DNA of 64,000 bases, from contig JAMPIV010004259.1 in assembly GCA_024509875.1 (NCBI GenBank), forward strand, positions 124,001-188,000. Reading direction: 5' to 3'. This document shows positions 1 to 11,112 of this stretch, in pieces. Every line of letters begins with the position of its first letter. The stretch's first letter is position 1. This stretch comes from Oreohelix idahoensis (Eukaryota > Mollusca > Gastropoda > Stylommatophora > Oreohelicidae). A model generated the notes under the pieces. It was given only the letters and a program-made list of their open reading frames with translations. It had not been told where the DNA came from and did not search any database. The position numbers and the translations under genes were made by a program.

Positions 1-1076
1 GGGATTTTTTTAAGGGTCCGAACACATGAAAGTCACATGGTGACAAATCGGGGCTGTAGACTGGGTGTGGCAGAACTTCCCACCTTTTCCTTGCTAACGC
101 TTTCTGCACAATGTTCGCAACATGTGGACGAGCATTGTCGTGCAACAGAATCACACCACGCGAAAGCATGCCAGGTCATTTATTCTTGATGGCTGTATGC
201 AGTTGTCTAGTGTGTCTTTGTAGTGGATGACATTGATATTTACGCCAGGCTCTTTAAAGTTTACCAATAGAAGCCCTTCATGGTCAAAAAATGCGGTCAG
301 CATAACCTTACCGGCGGAAATCTGTGACTTGAATTTTTTTGGGTTTTGGTGATCTGAGATGTTTCCATTGCATGCTCGCTGATTTGCTGCACGGCTCAAA
401 GTGGTGGCACCACGACTCATCGCATGCCACTATGCGCAACAGAAATGCATCACCCTCCTCTTCGTAACGCAGCAGGTGGTTCAAACTCCACCCCATGCGT
501 TCTTCCTTATGGTGATCGGTCAGCAGCCGTGGGACCCATTGTGAACACACCTTTCGATACTTCAGTTTCTTCCTAACCACCATTTGAACTGTCCCAAGAG
601 ACACAGCGAATTCCTCTGCTAGCGAACGTAAGCTCCAACGACTTGTCCACCCGTATTGCTGCATCAATCTCCGCGATGGCTTCTTCTGTCGCAACAATAT
701 GCACCTGACCTGGCCGCGGAAGATCTTTCGTTAACTGATGTCCTTCTCGAAACATTCGTGCCCAGTCTTTCACTGTAGTCTTAGACACACTTTTGTCACC
801 ATACACTGCTTTCATTCAGCGATGAATGTTGACTGGTCGACATCCTTCGGCTGTTAGGAACTGGATCACCGCTCGCTGATCGACCTTGGACGGATTCCGT
901 ATCACACCGGCCATTATTTTAACGGTCTGCAGCACAAACAATGAATACTAGGAGAATGAACACTTACACACTTGTACATTCGTATGTGCTTATTACGTCA
1001 GATGTGACGTCATCATGCTCCACCTACAAATGTCCACTTGGCGCAGCACGGGCGGGTTTCATTTGAACACGCCTCG
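1..1076 (-). pseudogene. Mariner transposase (D34D), truncated by window edge and frameshifted
   Basis: A Tc1/mariner transposase reads leftward from an ATG at 914-912. The N-terminal helix-turn-helix part is followed by an in-frame stop near 818, then the segment beginning MKAVYGDKSVS (573-815), then the linker/catalytic start with SQWVPRLLTDHHK and CDESWCHHFEP (308-697), then SAGKVMLTAFFDHEG (from about 320 down), then LLHDNARPH and YSPDLSPCD at 1-160. The last two aspartates are separated by 34 residues, the mariner D34D signature. At least two frame changes and a stop make it inactive. The 5' terminus on this strand is CGAGGCGTGTTCAAATG with a TA at 1077-1078, the expected target dinucleotide. 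The other end lies outside the window. Confidence 0.9.
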
Positions 1077-1078
1077 TA
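1051..1078 (-). repeat. Mariner 5' terminal inverted repeat and TA target
   Basis: The sequence on the minus strand begins TA-CGAGGCGTGTTCAAATGAA, matching the general form of mariner ends. The LINE reading frame to its right (residues ...YIERYINNSLTTR) runs directly into it, so this is the insertion boundary. Confidence 0.7.
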
Positions 1079-3235
1079 GTTAGGCTATTATTTATATACC
1101 GTTCTATGTAATCTAGTGCTTTACTTTTTGCTGAGATTATGTCGTTAGATTTGCTTATGATCTTTGATAAGTGGGAGTCGGTTTCTGGCACTTTTAATTC
1201 CCACGGTGGGATCTTTGCTTTATACTGAGCACTACTGTTTATCATATTAAATAGGTTTGGGTGTTGATCCACTTCATCCATTGTTCTCCACCCTGACGGG
1301 TATCTATTATGGTTTAATGGAATGTAGCCTATGTACTGGTTACCCCTATCAAAGGTTTTGTGTGCTGGGTGAGTTGAATCTTTTGCCACTCTTGCCCAGT
1401 AGCTGAATCTCAGTTCTTTTCTCCTTAGCTCCAGAGGTATAATGCCCAGCGCTACTTCTAATGCCTCTGCTGATGTTCCCTTTGAGGCACCTGCTATTAT
1501 TGACAGTGCCTGGTTTTGGACTGTGTCTAGTTTTTTCTTATTGCTCGGGGCGGCTGATGCTTAGACAACACTGGCATAGTCAAGTTTGCCCCTAATAAAT
1601 GATTTATAGAAGGTTAACATTGTCTTATTGCAGGCTCCCCAACCACTTCCTTTCATATATCTTAGCATGTTAATAAGTCCCCTACTGCTTTGCACTAATA
1701 GGTCTATGTGTTTGTTCCAGTTTAGTTGCTGGTCTAGTATCATACCAAGAAATCTAGTTGATTTTGCTGTGCATACTTTTTGCTCATTAATGCTTATGTC
1801 AATTATATTATTTTTAATTGCACGCCCTCTACTGAAGATAATTCCTACGGTTTTTTTAAAGTTTAGATTAAATCCCCACTTGTTCATCCAGTCAGATACT
1901 TTATCTATTTGTTTTTGTACTGTTTTATAGAGGAATGGGAGATTTCTTCCCGTTCTCCATATCACAGCATAATCTGCAAACTGAGATAGGTTGTTTTTTA
2001 AGTCTTTAAACTCGTCGCCTAGGTCGTTGACCATAATCGTAAAAATAGATGGTGATATTACTGATCCCTGTGGGATTCCATTCTGTTCACACACCTCAGA
2101 TCTATCATTGTTTATTTGTACTGTGAAGTATCTATCCTGCAGGAAGTTTTCTAAATAATTGTAAGTTCTGCCTACTATACCTAATTTCCTGATCTAATAT
2201 AGTGCACCCTCCCTCCAACACTCATCATATGCTCTTGCTACATCAAGGAATATTGCTACTGTCTTTTCATACCTTTTGAAGCCCGTTTTAACATCATATT
2301 CCAGCCTCAACAGTTGCATTATTGTACTATGTTGGCTTCTAAAGCCTGCCTGGGTTGGACTTTACAAATTATGCTTTTCTAGATGAAATTTTAGTCTGCT
2401 GTTGACTATTGTTTCTAGAATTTTTCCTAGATGCGATGTTAACGATATTGGCCTGTATGAGCTGACATCATATGTATCCTTATCTGGCTTTAGTATGGGG
2501 ATGACTACTGCTGTCTTCCATGAACATGGTATTTTTCCCATGTGCCAGATTTTGTTGTAGAGGTATGCAATCACCCTTAAGAGTTGTATTTGGTACCTTT
2601 TTGAGGATTTCATAGCTCAGAATGTCTTTCCCAGAAGTGGTATTGGTTTTTCCTGCTAAAGTTCTTTCTATTTCATCTACTGTAATATCTGCATTTAAAT
2701 AATTAGCATCCTGTGTGGTGTCCATATTTTCTTCTTTTAATTTTTCTAGCAGTGTTTTTTGCCTATTTATTTCTGCCTTATCTGGATTGTCTATTGAACT
2801 AACCTGATAGAAGTATTTAGCTAGTATGTTGGCTTTTTCTCTATCTGTTTCAGCTCTCTCTTGTATTTTAATTGTTGGGATTTTAAATTTCTTGTTGTTT
2901 CCTCCTTTAATTGCTTTTAGTTTTCTCCAAACTGTAGTTACTTGTGACCTATGGTTTAATGTTTGACAAAATGTTCTCCAACTCTTTTCTTTAGCTCTGA
3001 ATATTATTTTATTTGTTTCATTTCTTATTTTTTTTATAGTTTGTGTAATTATCTTCAGTTTTGGTTTTTCTATACTTTATCAGGGCCCTCTCCCTCAATT
3101 TCAGTTGTTCTGAGCATCTGTCTGTCCACCATGGTACTGGATTTTTATCTTTGTTTCTTTTCCTATCTTTACCTTTTTGTGTTGGTTTTAAGTGATCAGG
3201 CATATTCCTGTTTGGTATATATTTTATTGCTATGT
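1079..3235 (-). pseudogene. 5'-truncated non-LTR retrotransposon, Jockey/I-type reverse transcriptase
   Basis: Reading leftward, conserved LINE blocks appear in order: a post-endonuclease linker (NPVPWWTDRC near 3130), RT motif SYRPISLTSHLGKILE (near 2430-2470), NGIPQGSVISP (near 2070), the active-site block QFADYAVIW (near 1970), STRFLGMILDQQLNWNKHI (near 1735) and the downstream LDTVQNQALSIIAGASKG region (near 1500). The endonuclease is missing, as expected of 5' truncation. The catalytic F/YADD motif reads FADY, one TAG interrupts the frame near 1561, and there are frameshifts near 2200 and 2620. The 3' end was cut by the mariner at 1-1076. The element must predate that mariner. Confidence 0.85.
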
Positions 3236-3589
3236 CAGAAACAGGATACAGAGACAAGAAATATAGACATGTATGGAAACAAATAGAAGATAAGATGAGC
3301 AACACAGAAAGATGTAATGAAAAAAGAAAGTATAAACAGGTAGCATGAGACGAAAAGTAATACAGGTGCGTAACCGAAAGCTGAAAGTTTTTTTGGCCGA
3401 TTTTTGGGCTAATTTAAGCGACTTTTGGTTTCCAATGCGCATGCTCAGTACAATATATGCTGACATATTCGCTATTGCGGGATACGAATGTTCAAACATA
3501 GCGTGGTCTGTTGTGCTCACCGGTACCACTACTTGGCTTTTCCCCCAAGATCTTGGCTTTTCCGTTGAAATCTTGGTTTTTTTAATTTA
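3236..3589. other. Unassigned spacer
   Basis: A 98-codon open frame at 3345-3641 has no recognisable motif and overlaps the start of the hAT remnant in another frame. I see no gene signal here. Confidence 0.4.
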
Positions 3590-3746
3590 TAGGACCAATG
3601 GAAACTTCTACCAAATTCAAAAGAGTCTCTTCAAAACATGACTAATCTTGAACCTGGAACATTCTGGCTTAAGTTGAGATCAATCAAGGATGGGAATGAT
3701 CATTTGAAGTTTGGACTGCTTTCCAAATTTATGTGCAGTATAATGG
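3590..3746 (+). pseudogene. hAT transposase C-terminal part, left piece
   Basis: In the frame ending at the ATG of 3743-3745 the sequence reads DQWKLLPNSKESLQN, then FWLKLRSIKDGNDH, then KFGLLSKFMCSIM. This is the region just before the hAT dimerisation motif. It resumes at 4566 with ALPHSSACVERIFSQVN. Upstream of 3590 a TAG breaks the frame and the rest of the transposase is not visible. The long 300-codon open frame at 3638-4540 is therefore a chimera: about 36 hAT codons followed by an inserted RTE frame. Confidence 0.8.
3739..3746 (+). repeat. Target-site duplication TATAATGG, left copy
   Basis: TATAATGG at 3739-3746 is repeated at 4562-4569 and brackets the RTE insertion. The right copy partly merges with the RTE TTA tail, so the true length may be 7 or 8. 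Confidence 0.75.
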
Positions 3747-4561
3747 TCCTGGGGGACCTGGATTTCGCAGATGATGTAGCATTCTTAAGTTCAACACCAA
3801 GACAATCCCAAGAAGCAATAAATAATTTGTGTCATCTCTCGGTTAAAATAGGTCTCCAAATAAATGCCTCTAAAACTAAAGCTATGAACTTTTCTAACGA
3901 GACCTTTGATATCATCTTGAACGGGGAAAAACTACAGAAAGTTGAAAGTTTCAATTATTTAGGCAGTAAAATGACTCAGGATGGTGACACAACAAGAGAA
4001 ATCCATACTAGAATTGCTTTGGCAGCTAGCGCCTTCAATAGATTATCTAACATTTGGAAATTACGATCATTGAATATACATACCAAGCTTCGTCTGTTTA
4101 ATTCAAATGTTATCTCAGTGTTAACATACGGCTGTGAGAGTTGGAAAATAACAAAATCATTGGAGAACAAGCTGAATACATTCGAGAACAAATGTCTTAG
4201 AAAACTCATGAACATCAGTTGGAAAGAATTCAAGACTAATCGACAAATAAGAGAAGACTCTAGGCAGAAATATGTCTCCGACTATATAAGGAAAAGACGA
4301 TGGTCATATATCGGTCATGTCCTACGAATGCAAAACAACAGAATACCACTACAGGCGCTCACTTGGGTTCCTGAGGGTAAGAGGAAAAAAGGAAGACCAA
4401 AAGAAACACTCAGAAGAACAATAATAAGAGAAGGAAGAACGTTGGGCCTAAATAATGTGCAAGAGCTAAGAGGAGTGGCGTCACAACGAACAACCTGGAG
4501 AGCACTGGTTTCTGCCTTATGCGCCGTGTTTGGTGCTTAAAGAATTTATTATTATTATTAT
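3747..4561 (+). mobile_element. RTE-type LINE, 5'-truncated copy
   Basis: The open frame carries the RT active-site block LDFADDVAFLSS, then NYLGSKMTQDGD, then ISVLTYGCESWKITK, RRWSYIGHVLRMQNN and PEGKRKKGRPKETLRRT, ending ALCAVFGA-stop at 4538-4540. These are the palm, thumb and C-terminal arginine-rich blocks of the RTE (endonuclease-reverse transcriptase) clade. Only the last 265 or so codons are present. The 3' end has a short TTA repeat tail (4543-4561), typical of RTE. The frame has no stops, so it is fairly young, but without the endonuclease and most of the RT it is dead. Confidence 0.88.
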
Positions 4562-4867
4562 TATAATGGCGTTGCCACATTCATCAGCATGTGTTGAGAG
4601 GATATTTTCGCAAGTCAACATTGTGAAAATAGCTCAGACAAATAGATTGCATGCCGTCACTGTCACAAACAGGTTGTTAGCAAAGCAAGTCATATCAAGA
4701 AAATGTGTTGAATGTCACTCACTCCTGGACACCACCAAAATCTCGGATTGCTGACGTTGTAGAAGGATGTTGTTATCATCGTTACTTGGAAAGAGTGAGA
4801 GAGAAATCGAGACATTCAACTTTCGTCATGCTGCCAGAAGAGGATGATCTTTATGATTCGATTGCTG
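4562..4867 (+). pseudogene. hAT transposase dimerisation domain, right piece
   Basis: From the ATG at 4566 the frame reads ALPHSSACVERIFSQVN then TNRLHAVTVTNRLLAKQ, the conserved C-terminal hAT dimerisation motif. A frame change occurs near 4725. An acidic tail, LPEEDDLYDSIAA, ends at a TAA near 4870. Together with 3590-3746 it is one decayed hAT gene. Confidence 0.8.
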
Positions 4868-4870
4868 CTT

Positions 4871-5250
<380 letters not shown>

Positions 5251-5434
5251 AAGCTTGGCTTTTTTTTGACGTCTTATCTTGACATTTTTCAACATTTTGA
5301 CTGGTAACACTGGTTGTGTTGTGTACCGGCATTGCTACCAGCCACGTGTATGGATAATTCTGAGCTTTTTTGGGATTTTGAGTTGGATATTTGTGCGCTA
5401 ATTTTGTGATTTAGAGTTTAATTTCATTGTGAAA

Positions 5435-5589
5435 ATGTCGAAAAGAGCTGCATATACTCCTGTGGATAACAGTGGGAATACGAAAAGGAAGCATTTGTCG
5501 TTATCGATAGCACAGAAAGTAGAGTTATTGCAGAAGCTTGAGCGTGGTGTCTCGGTACGTCATCTTACAGAAGAATATGGTGTAGGAAC
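5435..5589 (+). pseudogene. Tigger piece 1: CENP-B-type N-terminal helix-turn-helix
   Basis: The ATG at 5435 starts MSKRAAYTPVDNSGNTKRK, followed by LSLSIAQKVELLQKLERGVS and LTEEYGVG, the pogo/CENP-B DNA-binding helices. The codon run stops at the hAT insertion (TSD 5582-5589) and continues at 7269 as VGTTTVYDIKKQKD. Confidence 0.85.
5582..5589 (+). repeat. 8-bp target-site duplication GTAGGAAC, left copy
   Basis: GTAGGAAC is present at 5582-5589 and again at 7269-7276, exactly bracketing the composite hAT element. Eight bases is the hAT target size. Confidence 0.9.
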
Positions 5590-7268
5590 TAGAGATGGCT
5601 ACTGTGTTTATGTGTCGAAACAATGTGTCGAAACTGCGTCGTACCCGAACGATTCGATGCGCAGATTTTTGCGGTGTCGAAACAGTGTCACGTCCTGTCT
5701 GTTTTGCAGAGACACATTGTCTCACGCAGATTCGACACATAGCCTGCTTCGAACAGCAGCTTCAGTTCCCGTCTGCTTCGCTGTTTTGCAAAAGGCACAC
5801 TGTATCATTGTCTCATGTGTCAAGCGTGCGCTACATATGGCGTTCATAGATAGTATGGAAAATCAAACAAGTCATAATTTTTTTAAAAATAATTCCTCAG
5901 GACTGAAAGAGGCTTACTACTATTAGGTGTCTGCTCGGTTTGAGTTGAATCATTGTCGCTGACTGTACCTATTCTAGTTTTATATAATGTGTCATTATTA
6001 CTGTTATTATTATAATTTTTTTCACTTTTACTGCAGCTGTCAGCATGTTCCCCTTGCATATCATCATAATGAAAACGACTGTGTAAAATTCTTAACAGTG
6101 GTCACACGAAATACCATAGATTTGTACTAACGAGAATAAGTAAATCTGCATACTAGGGTGTCACGACTCATGTCTCATTGTTTCAGTTAATTTACTTGTA
6201 GTCTGCTGTTTCGAAACAGTTCCATAGTTCTTTTTCATCCAAGCGCTAATTATACGCATGTTACGGTACTCTTGATTCCTGACTTCAGGCGCTCTCGTAA
6301 GAAAACGTGTTTTGTTTATACATAAAATAGTGTTTAAAACTTGTGTTCAACCTCATTTAATCTTCATTTATGGCGGGGAGAAGCCCTGTTTGGGATTATT
6401 TTGTAAAGATCAAAGACAACAAAGTAAAATGTAACGTGTGTTCTGGTATTTTATTATTCAAGGGTTCGTCAACTTCAAGTATGACTAGGCACTAGAGATG
6501 GCTAGTGTGTGTATGACGGTATGTGTCGAAACAAAGCTTCGAAACAGCGAGCGATTCGACACTTCCTGCTTGTTTCTTTCGTCTGCCTCGCTGTTTTGCA
6601 GCGACACACTGTCTGAGCCTATGTAAAATTTGAATCAACCGTTCGGAACATTAGTATGGAATATCAAACATGTCATATTTTTCAGGGATGTATTATGATG
6701 ACTTGATTTTACAAGTGATATTATTTTTGCTGAGAAGTTATAGACACTGGAAATTGTGTCAGTGTTGCAGTTGTCAATGTTTTAGGCGCTATGTTAAAGT
6801 TGAAAGTGTCAGTGTGTTCGTATAAATGTAATATACACTTTATTAGCTCTGCTGATATGTGTACTCGGTGTGGATTTGAATCATTGTCTACCAAATCTAG
6901 CTTACTCTAGTTTGATATCATGTGTTATTATTACTGTTATTATTATTGTTGTTTTTTATTATTTTCCCATATACTGCAGCTATCATCATATCTACGTTTT
7001 ATTACATCATAATGAAGACTTGTGTAAAAATATTGAATTGTGGTCACACGAAACGCCATAGATTTTCACACACGACAGTAAAAACAGAGGAAAGTGTCTC
7101 ACACAGTTCATGTATACCCGCGCCGGTACTGTCTATAAGAGACTTCTTTCTCCCCGATACGGGCAATTGTGTCGTTGTGTCGTTGTGTCGACTCACTGTT
7201 TCGAAACAGTTTAAATCACTGCGCTAACTGTTTCGAAACAGTTGAGTGTGTCAATTTGCCCACCTCTA
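5590..7268 (+). mobile_element. Composite hAT element with an internal second 5' end
   Basis: The termini are TAGAGATGGC at 5590 and the inverted TAGAGGTGGG at 7268, with an 8-bp TSD. A second copy of the 5' end, TAGAGATGGCTAGTG, starts at 6493. The halves 5590-6492 and 6493-7268 are diverged copies of one sequence: both contain TGTCGAAACA subterminal repeats, a GCTGTTTTGCA block, a GTGGTCACACGAAA block and the palindrome CTGTTTCGAAACAG. Only the left half has a coding remnant (BED finger, 6370-6492). Confidence 0.85.
6370..6492 (+). pseudogene. hAT transposase BED zinc finger, N-terminal 41 codons
   Basis: The ATG at 6370 starts MAGRSPVWDYFVKIKDNK, then CNVC and a histidine at codon 41, the spacing of a BED finger (WxxF, CxxC, H). 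The next codon is the TAG that opens the second terminal repeat at 6493, so the protein ends before the last zinc ligand. The rest of the transposase is absent. Confidence 0.75.
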
Positions 7269-7315
7269 GTAGGAACTACCACAGTATATGACATAAAGAA
7301 ACAGAAAGATGTCAC
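7269..7315 (+). pseudogene. Tigger piece 2
   Basis: After the hAT TSD the frame resumes as TTTVYDIKKQKDVTK, the end of the pogo helix-turn-helix. It is lost at about 7312, where unrelated sequence begins. The matching continuation (KFYRDSDDHEL) is found at 10198. Confidence 0.75.
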
Positions 7316-10197
7316 GAAGTGGATTTAAGTTTAGGGCGTGTCCGAGTATATAGACAAGACACTAGTATGAGAAAGTCTGAGAAGATAGATTTAGATGAGA
7401 ATACAGTGAGTGTGGAAGGATGAGACTTATAGCTTCGAGGGTGAGAACTGAGATTGACTCTCCCTCGCCACTCGCGACTTAGTTAAGAGCTATAGACTCA
7501 CCACCTCTGACTACCATTAAAGGAGATAAGGTTTCACTAAAGTTCCACAGACACAACTATACAGACAAGCATATACGTACAGTATAGTTATAGAGAAACT
7601 GATGCAGTATATATTTTATAGTTTATTAAACAACAAAATAACACATCAAAATAAATAACGTGCGAGGTCGCACACCTGAAAAGAACCAAAACAATTAAAA
7701 TGACAGACAATATAATCCAACCCTTTCACCCTCTCTTTCAACCTGCATGGGAAAAAGAATTAAGGATTAAACACACTGTACTTGGTGGGGGTCTCTAAGT
7801 ACTAGCCACCACTCCTAACTACCCTATTATTATTATTTAAATCAAATCCACTGTCCGGCTGCAGACGTAACTAAATGTCTACACAAATCTGAATGTACTA
7901 TCTAATGTCCTACACAGCTAATCACAAACACTGATCCACTAACGGACTTCTTCCGTGCTAACTCAGAGGCTGTCCTCTGACTATCTGACTCTATAAATTC
8001 TGTCTCTACTCTGCTTCTGCTCAGTGTCTGTCTGACACTACTGTCTTCTGCTGAGTGGCGTCTCTGTTACGCCCCTCCTCTCGATAGCATTCGGAAAGGA
8101 ATGATTGCCCTTTCTCCCTTCCAAACTACAGATGCTGATGACTTTCTTATTAAGAACGAGGTACTTGACTCGGGATGTAAATGCTTCTCTGCTGATGAAC
8201 CCTCTTTCAACTGCCTAGTTACCCCTCTTCGGGTTTAGGACAAACGGCTTTATTATGGCCGTGTAAAAACCCAACAACACCAGGCCACGTGCCTCTGTGG
8301 TGTGTTATAACGAGCTAAGATCTCCGGATTTTAAGAAAACCCCGTTCCCGCTGAAGAATGTGCTTCACTGCATGAGAACGTTTTTCTTGTACTGGTACCG
8401 ACGTGCTGGGCGCCGGTATTACCGCGTCACCAGTTCTTTTCACCTCTGGCGATATCCCGAGCCCTCGGCTCCTGAGATGTCAAATTATCGTGGTAAGTTG
8501 TAAGGCAGATTACAACCCTCCCTGCATGCCGTGAAAAATGCTGTAAAACGAAAAAAAATAACAACGACTGTACAAAACTTCAACATTTGTTATCCCTAAC
8601 ATATAACCACCTAAATAAATACATCTCCCCTACACAAGCTTCGCACAGCAATAAAAATATATTCCTACACAAGGATCCACTAATTTACCATCACCTTCCC
8701 GCCCCAACTTACTATCTGACTGTTATATGAACTCCCAGACACAGGCTGACCTAACTCTGTTGCGCGAGTCTTGCATCAGCCGTCAAAACATTTAGCTTCG
8801 ATGAAGCGAAACATTCCCTGGTATAAGTTCCCCGGCCCTATTTTTCTATTAAAGACTGACCCGGGAAAGTTATCACTTAACAGAATATTAAACACACTGA
8901 CGCTACACCAACTCAGTAATATTAATTACATCCCTTACGCCCCTGTCTCCTGACTACACAACAAATTAATACACCATTAAATAAAATACACAAATACGCT
9001 CGCGTATCTACACTGCAAATTATCATAATCAAAACGCGGGTTTTCACCGGCCTACTATTACATATTACAGAGCGCCCGTTCATCTAAGCGCTTATCCTCA
9101 CACAGTTAATATCCCAAAGCCGCTACACAAATCAAAGATACTACTAGCTTATTTAAAAAAAAATCATAGACTCTACTTACACTACATTCTATCGTTTAGC
9201 ATAAGTAAGCAATTGATGGCACTTCTGTTTAATAAAATTAAATTAACTCCCAGAAGAAAAACTTACTCTGTCGTGCTAAGATCTATTAAAAAACGAACTA
9301 TTTACTCGCTAATAAGTTATAGACATACCCAATTTATCGAATTTCTCACAAAGAGCAGACGATGTGACGTTGTTTCCACGGCAGTAAATTATGAAACCAG
9401 AGAGACCGCTAAAGACTACGACGCTGTTATTTATAATTGAAATAACCCACGCTATGAGTCATCGCGTGGCGTCTCTCTGGGCCGACCTCTGACCAATAAT
9501 AATGCTGCAATTAAATAATATCTGACCTCGGCCAATGATATCGTAAACTAACTCATGACTCATGTTTATTCTACTCACGCGCAACTAATTGCGTCACGTC
9601 AGATAATCCTACTGACCGTTTTCGTTACTAGAATAAATATGATTGGTTCTAGCGGTGAACCTGGGTCGTTTCTCCCCCCATCTCCCGTTTAAACCGGGTG
9701 GGTGTTCCTAACGTCGGAAAATTTTACCTAGCCTAATAATATAACTTAAACGCCTAATAAAATAAAAATGAACGCAATTACTCACAAAGAGAAGAGGACT
9801 GGGGAAAAATTGAAATTAAAACCCACAGTAACTCCTCATAAATAAGGTAAAGGAACCCGTTACACGCCCATTGAGGCATATTGGGAATATGGTGTTAGGC
9901 CCATATTATCTTGACCGTCGGCACACTAGGGGTGATGTGGTCGGCATCACGCCGGCCGCCTTAACCTTCCCAGAGTTGCTCTGGTACCCAATTGGGGCTG
10001 GGTCGACCCAGGAGCCGTTTGTGGCCTAAAAACATCCCACCTCATCTGGGGATAGAACCATAGACCACTGCGCCAGGAAGCCAGTGCACTAACCGCTATG
10101 CTACCGCGACTCCTCATAAATAAACGCAACTAATGGAGAAGAAAAATGGGGCCCGTTGAAAAACAAATCACAGTAAATTCTCACAAAAGACAAGCTG
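7316..10197. mobile_element. Unidentified 2.9-kb insertion in the Tigger gene
   Basis: The block separates two adjacent parts of the Tigger frame, so it is inserted DNA. It has no long open frame. On the minus strand a purine run (GGCATGCAGGGAGGGT) near 8520 is followed by TGTAATCTGCC, and AATAAA signals occur near 8252 and 7632; this resembles a polypurine tract plus 3' LTR, but no matching 5' LTR is seen. Near 9705-10195 a degenerate unit of about 70 bp (ACGCAA.TA...CACAGTAA) occurs twice, with the SINE between the copies. Clear target duplications were not found. Identity is open; a degraded LTR element on the minus strand is my first guess. Confidence 0.5.
9846..10108 (-). mobile_element. 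tRNA-derived SINE, family A, copy 1
   Basis: On the minus strand it begins CGCGGTAGCATAGCGGTTAG (A-box region) with a B-box-like GGTTCTATCC about 45 bases on. A central body containing GGCGGCCGGCGTGATGCC follows, and it ends with a short TTTACC tail. A 15-bp duplication ACTCCTCATAAATAA lies at 9831-9845 and 10109-10123. Two more copies are at 43820 and 56858. Confidence 0.92.
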
Positions 10198-10680
10198 CTG
10201 AAATTTTACAGGGACAGTGATGACCACGAACTAATGTCGGAAAACTTTACACGGAGAAAAAAATGAAGATCTTGACCGTGTATTGAGGGAATGAATTCGA
10301 CAACGGCGAAGTGAACGCATGCCGCTGACTGGTTTGTTGGTCATGAAACAAGCTACTCGTAAAATATACCATGAAGAACTGAACATTGAAGGCGAGTGTG
10401 AATATTCTTTAGGGTGGCTGCAGAAATTTAAGAAGCGCCATGGCATAAAATATCTAAAGATCTTTGGGGACAAAGGCTCTGCTGACCACGAAGCAGCTGA
10501 AAATTATATTGAATTTGCAAACATAATATGTCATGAAAATCTTAGTCCAGAACAAGTATATAATGCCGACGAAACTTCTCTGTACTGGCGCTACCTTCCT
10601 AGGAAAACTTTAACAACGGCTGAAGAGAGAGCACCAATAGGCATTAAGGATGCATAGGACAGGTTGACTGTTCTTGTCAG
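10198..10680 (+). pseudogene. Tigger piece 3: second DNA-binding region and first catalytic Asp
   Basis: The frame resumes as KFYRDSDDHELMS. After a frame change it continues EDLDRVLRE-stop-IRQRR (a TGA where Trp is expected), then MPLTGLLVMKQA, IYHEELNIEGECEYS and YNADETSLYWRYLPRKTL, ending IGIKDA-stop-DRLTVLV near 10675. The aspartate of NADET is the first of the DDE triad. The LINE end then interrupts it. Confidence 0.85.
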
Positions 10681-11112
10681 AATAGTGCTCCACAAACTAT
10701 GTCAACGATTGTGTTGTGATCTAGTTTGGATCCCATCTCATTGTAATCACAGAAACAAATAGAATGTAGAACATCCAGGGCAGACACAGAATGATGCTTA
10801 CTACCAGCTCCACAGAAGAGAACAAGTGGTAATCTTCAGACTCAGCACTGGCCACAACAGATTGAGATACCATCTATTCAACAAGCTAAAGATAGGAACT
10901 ATCGATCAGTGTAACTGTGGCACTGATAAAATGACTGCTGAACATCTGCTTCAAAGTTGCCCCTTATATGCGGTACAGAGAAAGTGCATATGGCCGACAC
11001 CAGTACCATTCGTGGAAAAGCTTTACGGAGATTCAAATAGCCTCAAACTGACTACTGCTTTCTTTGAGAACATTCAAGTGGACGTCTGAGAGTGTACGAA
11101 GAAGAAGAAGAA
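10681..11112 (+). mobile_element. LINE 3' end (RNase H-bearing Jockey/I type), 5'-truncated
   Basis: Short RNase H-like traces (VWIPSHCNHRN, near 10720) precede an open frame with VIFRLSTGHNRLRYHLFNKL, QCNCGTDKMTAEHLLQSCPLY and a stop at 11087-11089. This is the familiar C-terminus of I/Jockey-group LINEs after RNase H. A GAA repeat tail (11097-11112) marks the 3' end. The insertion coincides with loss of 80-90 Tigger codons, so it either replaced them or a later deletion removed them. Confidence 0.8.

Noticed and set aside
5435..5589. Host CENP-B-like DNA-binding gene
   Set aside because: The continuation contains DDE transposase blocks and decay, so it is a Tigger remnant.
10826..11089. 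Independent small gene with CNCG and CPL cysteines
   Set aside because: It matches the C-terminal end of RNase H-bearing LINEs and ends at a GAA tail.
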